A DNA stretch of 23,656 bases from Rodentolepis nana (Eukaryota; Platyhelminthes; Cestoda; Cyclophyllidea; Hymenolepididae), in the NCBI GenBank assembly GCA_900617975.1, contig UZAE01000429.1, positions 1-23,656 of the forward strand. Reading direction: 5' to 3'. Under the pieces are notes generated by a model, which worked only from the letters and a program-made list of their open reading frames with translations, had not been told where the DNA came from and searched no databases. A program made the translations under genes and the position numbers. This document shows positions 19,701-23,656 of the stretch, piece by piece; position 1 is the first letter of the stretch; each line of letters starts with the position of its first letter.

Positions 19701-21408
19701 TAAATCCGAAGTCTAGATTGCAGTCCCAATTTATGAGAACGCCAATTACGCCTCCCTAGATAAGAGAGAAAATCAATATGGCATTGGGATTTAATTAAAC
19801 AAATGAAAGCATGTCGATACTATAAATATCTAACTAATTTTAATCACTAACAGGTGTATTCATCGATTTTTTCAAAGAGGTTTTAAGGGAGATTTGGCGA
19901 GAATTATGCCAGCATGTAAGAGGGCAATCGAGTTCACAGGGGTAAGGGAGAGAGGGCAAGTTTAAAGGTTTCTGGATTTGTGCAAGAGGTATAAATAACT
20001 CCTTGGTTGGAGGCACTACTTGATAACTAAATAATGAAGGCATTTTGTGTAGTCGGTAAGTATATAACTAGCTATTCTCTCTAAGTAAGGAAAGAGACAT
20101 AATTTTCTCAATTACAACTCTGCTCGTTTCTGTGTCCGAGTCACTGAACAGTCTAGATTATATTATGGTCTGTTATCGTAATAGTACTGAAATTTGGGTT
20201 TCGTTTTCCAATTAACTGAAAATTAGTGTTTATATTATTCGCATTATTACTAATAAAAAAGAGAAATTTAAGTAAATATGGGCTGAAATTAGCATCATAA
20301 ATATGTTATGAAATTCAGCGTTATATTAATAATTCTAAAAATAATTAATTTTATTGTAAATAGATATTACTGTTAACCAAGCGAAAATAATGATTTACTT
20401 TGTATAAAGCTGGTGGCTTCAAATTGATTTCTTCAAAAATGTAACCAAGTTTGAATATTGGACAGTGTCTATTTATCGGATCTTTTTTATCAAACTGACA
20501 CGTTGTGATGTCAATGTCGTCAAATATATTATTTCTATAAAAATAAACAAATAATAAGTTTATGTACTGCAAAGGTTTATCAGTGACTATTTATGAAATG
20601 CATTAAAAATCAAACTCGTATAAATGTTTATACAAAATAAAGAACGTATGGTATACTGCCTACCCTTTAATTCCAAATCTCCGATATTCAATGAAAAGCT
20701 TAATATAAATAGTGTAATTTGAGATCATTTCGAATCTTTTTTGCAGGTTGAAATCGGTAGAAATGGTGTCATTTTCTAGCGGACACCATGAATAAATCTC
20801 ACAAACACCTTCTCCATTTATTATATCAATGCATCTTCCTGTTAAGGCAGCTATTAATAAAACAAATAACGTTTAATTCTTTAAAGTCGAACGTTCAATG
20901 AGTATTAAGGTGGCACTCACTGAATCCGCCGAAGGGAATTTGATCCGTACTGCAATCACTATTTGACAAGCATATAAATTCATTGCGGTCAGCCTAAAGT
21001 TGTAATCTTAAATATCAACTTACTGGTTTGCCTATGCATGGTGTTTGCCGAAGGGTTTCGATCGTGTTTGTGATAATAAGTATCGCGCCTTGCTCTAATG
21101 GAGGATAGACAATTTCTGCGTTATCCCAGATTTGAGGGAGGTAATTCCTGTCCTGTTTGTAATCTTTCACGAGGAAACCTTTGACTTTGGTTAAGCAGAC
21201 TGAAATAAGGCTTTCAGTTACTTGGTATCCCTTGTCATAAATTACGACCCAACTGGAAGTTATGATATACAATTTCTTACCAAACTACATAAATTATGAT
21301 AATTGTCTGAAGAATCCTATGTGCAATCCCAATCTTATAATTATAAATTTCTATTATTTTCGGTGTTTCATAGGTAAAAAGAGAAGCAAGAATCTTCTTG
21401 AAACCCAT
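13714..21408 (-). CDS. P2X purinoceptor (ATP-gated cation channel), upstream tandem copy, complete, 8 exons
   Basis: Assembled by hand. Exons: 21408-21281, 21252-21024, 20993-20921, 20850-20664, 20534-20399, 19755-19631, 18946-18790 and 13932-13714. All introns are GT..AG and the frame holds throughout, giving 417 residues, typical of the family. Seen: the Thr-Pro-Lys motif (T15-K17), TM1 about 28-48, ATP-site lysines K65 and K67 (TKVKG), T190 and K194 after Asn-Tyr, N291-Y292-R293 (usually NFR), and K310. The ten ectodomain cysteines are C115, 127, 133, 150, 160, 166, 218, 230, 263 and 272. TM2 is about 329-357 with NIGSG and D351, followed by the YxxxK trafficking motif Y364-K368 and a tail of about 50 residues. 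Known of the family: trimeric plasma-membrane channels opened by extracellular ATP. The start is the first Met placing TPK at the usual distance. C62 is an extra cysteine beside the ATP lysines. Exon 8 lies beyond a 4.9-kb intron but fits in phase and motif. Confidence 0.93.
13933..18789 (-). other. 4.9-kb intron 7 of upstream P2X gene
   Basis: It runs from donor GTAAGT (18789 downward) to acceptor TTTCAG (ending 13933). It splits TM2 between LLAF and TPVVFD, in phase 0. I see no second gene, no copy of the local retrotransposon families and no clear RNA gene inside it. It is AT-rich with short homopolymer runs and a short CTT run near 16630-16650. Short open frames within it (for example 17348-17572 plus and 18046-18246 plus) have no recognisable domain. 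Confidence 0.85.
20994..21023 (-). other. 30-bp intron 2 of upstream P2X gene
   Basis: It runs from GTAAGTTGAT to ACAACTTTAG on the minus strand and is phase 0. It separates the exon ending in the first conserved cysteine (C115) from the exon holding C127 and C133. At 30 bases it is divisible by three, but retention would add the stop TGA within GTAAGTTGA, so splicing is required for a full product. Confidence 0.88.
21253..21280 (-). other. 28-bp intron 1 of upstream P2X gene
   Basis: The minus strand reads GTAAGAAATT to ACTTCCAG. Removing it joins a split Cys codon (TG then T) and gives the continuous TM1 sequence YVV-C-WVV. The paralogue has an intron at the identical codon position, 32 bp long. 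Without removal the frame is lost. Confidence 0.9.
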
Positions 21409-21486
21409 AATCACATTGTAGGATACACGGTATAGAGTAATGCAATAAACACAAATTTAAAGGGTTCAATCAATCTTATCTTATTC

Positions 21487-21553
21487 CTTTTATACTCCAA
21501 TCGTAGGCTTAGACACGGATGTAGCCAATGCCTGTGACCGCAGAACAGCCAAT
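21487..21553 (-). promoter_or_regulatory. Candidate core promoter of upstream P2X gene (TATA box plus CCAAT pentamers)
   Basis: On the minus strand TATAAAAG occupies 21494-21487, about 80 bases before the start codon at 21408. CCAAT pentamers (plus strand) lie at 21497-21501, 21525-21529 and 21549-21553; the last two are about 30-60 bases upstream of the TATA box, a usual distance. An octamer-like ATGCAAAT is further up at 21603-21610. These are short motifs in AT-rich DNA, so this is inference from geometry. It implies a leader of roughly 50 bases. Confidence 0.45.
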
Positions 21554-21780
21554 CACAGGGTCACCAGCTAGCAAGCTGAAAATGTCTGATCGTTCATATT
21601 ACATGCAAATGGCAAACGACATCCTATACCACTTTTCAATCTTTGTCTCCTTGATTTTTGCAATGGGTTCATTCCAATCCCAATTGCAGCAAACTCAAGT
21701 CCATCCCAATGAGCTCAATCTCTCCTTTATAAACTTTATATGGATAAAAAAATATTATGATGATGATGATTATTGATATC

Positions 21781-21842
21781 AAATGGCAAGCGTTTTGAAG
21801 GTTATCATTAGCCCTTTAGTTGACTTCAGGCTTCACAGAGGG
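21781..21842 (-). mobile_element. 5'-truncated 3' fragment of the LINE or short family, copy F
   Basis: The plus-strand CAAATGGCAAGCGTTTTGAA and TTATCATTAGCCCTTTAG, then TTGACTTCAGGCTTCACAGA, are the reverse complement of the family 3' end. The head is missing, as expected for incomplete reverse transcription. A (GAT)n run at 21757-21772 sits where the tail would be. It lies about 370 bp upstream of the start of the complete P2X gene. Confidence 0.82.
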
Positions 21843-23578
21843 GAGGGAAAAATATATATATATATAATTAATAGTCAATGAACTCTATCTGAAACCCGCA
21901 CGTCTACGGCATGCTGTTGTCAAATATGCGCATAAATAAATTCACTAGATATTGATAAAATATAGCAAAATTATCACAGATTTATCGATTTCACATAATA
22001 AATATTTGGCATATACAAACGCACTATTTTCCTCGAAAATGATTCTTGTTGGTAACGCTATTCAGTTTTCAGCTTCAAATTGCTGCTTTATTTAACTCCA
22101 ATTTAGTCGAACAAATGAACTTTCATAGGCATTGCTAATGGCACAAAATACGAGTTGACTTATCAATACTAAAACGCGTATCATGTACTAACATTGTGAT
22201 TTAGGTTGTTGTCCATGGTGATGTTGGTAAACTACAGTAGAATAATATTAATCAGATGTATCGAAATTTCATTTTCATTAATATTAATTATTGAAATGCT
22301 ATGTTTTTGGATTAAACTAATTCAAATTGTTCGACATAGACCAAGCATTACAAAATTGTGTCTGATTAAAATTAACCGTAAGATCCCTTGTTTTCGAATA
22401 TTATGGGTTTACATGATTTGTCAGTGTTTTAGCAGTTTTTAAATTTCATAGAAGAATTTCATTTTCAAAAGCCTAGTTATCCCCACAATGCAAAACATTG
22501 AACTCATTTAGAAAAAAATATAATTATTTCCATATGCGCATCATAAGGTCAAAAACTCTTAAATCCCGGAATGAATAGAAATTGAGAAATAAGTTGCAAT
22601 AAGTGAAAAATTTACAAAAAAACATTGGTTAATGGCCATGTTAGCGGTTTACTTTGCCTTAATAGAGTAGCACTTGTTAATCCCATAAGTGATATGGATG
22701 TATAAATCTATTCAACCCTATCAGATTTGTATGTGTGAATTAATATAATTTGGTTCCTTTATTTTCGGTCATTGTCTGAAAGAGTATCGAAAGTGATTCA
22801 TTATTCTGCTGACTGTAATATTACAGAAAAATATTCTTTTTTAACTTTTCTGACGCAACCTTTCCCCCTGTCGAATTGAATATTTTAGATTCCAAGTTCC
22901 ATTTATACTTCACAAACTAATATTCCTGACATTTTAGTCTTTAAAAGCATCTCCACAAATTTTTACGACCTAAAGGTATAAATTTTCCATCTGTAAGGAT
23001 GATTTAAACTGAGTTGTGTGGGAATAAGTATGTCCTGTAGCGTATTGCTACGCTAGTAAATCCTGACCGACTCAGAAATCTCTATGGCAGATTCTCCAAC
23101 ATCTAGCTAGACTCCCAGAACAAGCTAAGCTATAGCCCAGCTATAAAGGAAACAGGCGTGTAGCACGGAATACGTTTAATCAGTACGTATGTTGATAGCG
23201 AATTGGGATTTTGGCAAAACGATTAGTTATCAGGTGAATCTAGCATAATTCGAGTGAACATTAATAGCTAAATATCTCTGAGTAGTGTTCTATAGCAGGA
23301 TTTCTATTAGTCATTGGCTGTGCTTCTCCGCAACCAATCCGTGTGCGAGGTTGCACGGCCGCACCTTAAGCCTAGTGCGCGCCCGTAATGAAGTGTCTCA
23401 CAGTCCTGCTAATCCAATATATTTCGTCGACAGCACCTGTCATGTCTTAGAATAATCTTAATTATATCATGGTGACTACCCGATAGTCCCAAAATTATTT
23501 TCAGTAACTATTTAAGTTGACAAGTTTGCTTACTTGCCATCATTATAATTTACATCATTTGCCTTAAAGTATGTCATC
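21843..23578. other. Region between retroelement fragment F and the mariner end, no gene seen
   Basis: It opens with a short (AT)n run at 21849-21866. Two patches (about 23030-23160 and 23320-23420) are clearly GC-richer than the surroundings and look like old inserted repeats. The latter contains TTGCACGGCCGCACC and GTGCGCGCCCG. I cannot assign either to a family, and neither folds as a tRNA by eye. Confidence 0.45.
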
Positions 23579-23580
23579 TA

Positions 23581-23656
23581 TTGGGTTGGCAACTAAGTCA
23601 TTGCCGTTTTTGTTGACAGATTCACTCTATACTTTCTTTTGTTTTGTTAACGTGGC
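23581..23656. mobile_element. Terminal part of a mariner DNA transposon (cut by the window edge)
   Basis: TTGGGTTGGCAACTAAGTCA, followed by TTGCCGTTTTTG, closely resembles the terminal inverted repeats of the mellifera-type mariner group. The TA target dinucleotide stands directly before it (23579-23580). Only 76 bases are visible, so neither the transposase nor the other end can be seen. Which end this is cannot be decided. Confidence 0.8.

Overview
The window looks like nuclear DNA from an AT-rich invertebrate. No bacterial-style operons are present: genes are split into small exons with GT..AG introns, and intergenic space is long and full of retrotransposon copies. Two P2X receptor genes have introns that lengthen steadily from 5' to 3', starting at only 28-32 bp. 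I know that pattern best from schistosomes and other parasitic flatworms. An arthropod is not excluded, because the LINE resembles elements I associate with chelicerates.

Two P2X-type ATP-gated cation channel genes lie in tandem on the minus strand. The upstream gene (21408 down to 13714) can be assembled completely as eight exons and 417 residues. It has a TATA box, CCAAT pentamers and a candidate poly(A) signal. The downstream gene (3097 down to 1807) shows six exons with the same intron phases. It then enters an intron longer than 1.8 kb that leaves the window, so its last two exons are not visible. Both proteins carry the ten disulphide cysteines and most of the ATP-contact residues of the family.

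The 10 kb between the two genes is a retrotransposon landing zone. It holds one internally deleted non-LTR element of about 2.0 kb (6212-8206, minus; endonuclease start, reverse transcriptase end, RNase H and a zinc-knuckle-like end) with a clean 11-bp target-site duplication. Four copies of a 0.3-kb non-autonomous family also lie there, a fifth is in the last visible intron of the downstream gene (35-358), and a 3' fragment lies at 21781-21842. The short family shares both its first ~75-90 bases and its last ~65 bases with the long element.

The most interesting signal is in the shared head. It folds by eye into the nested double pseudoknot of the HDV-like self-cleaving ribozyme class: P1 with a leading G-U pair, P2, a 3-bp P3, P1.1, P4 and a candidate catalytic C. 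Predicted cleavage falls exactly at, or one base inside, the element-target junction in three copies with exact duplications. This partnership resembles the ingi/RIME and L1Tc/NARTc pairs of trypanosomes, here in an animal genome.

The right edge (23581-23656) is one end of a mariner element next to a TA. The remaining stretches show no gene I can support.
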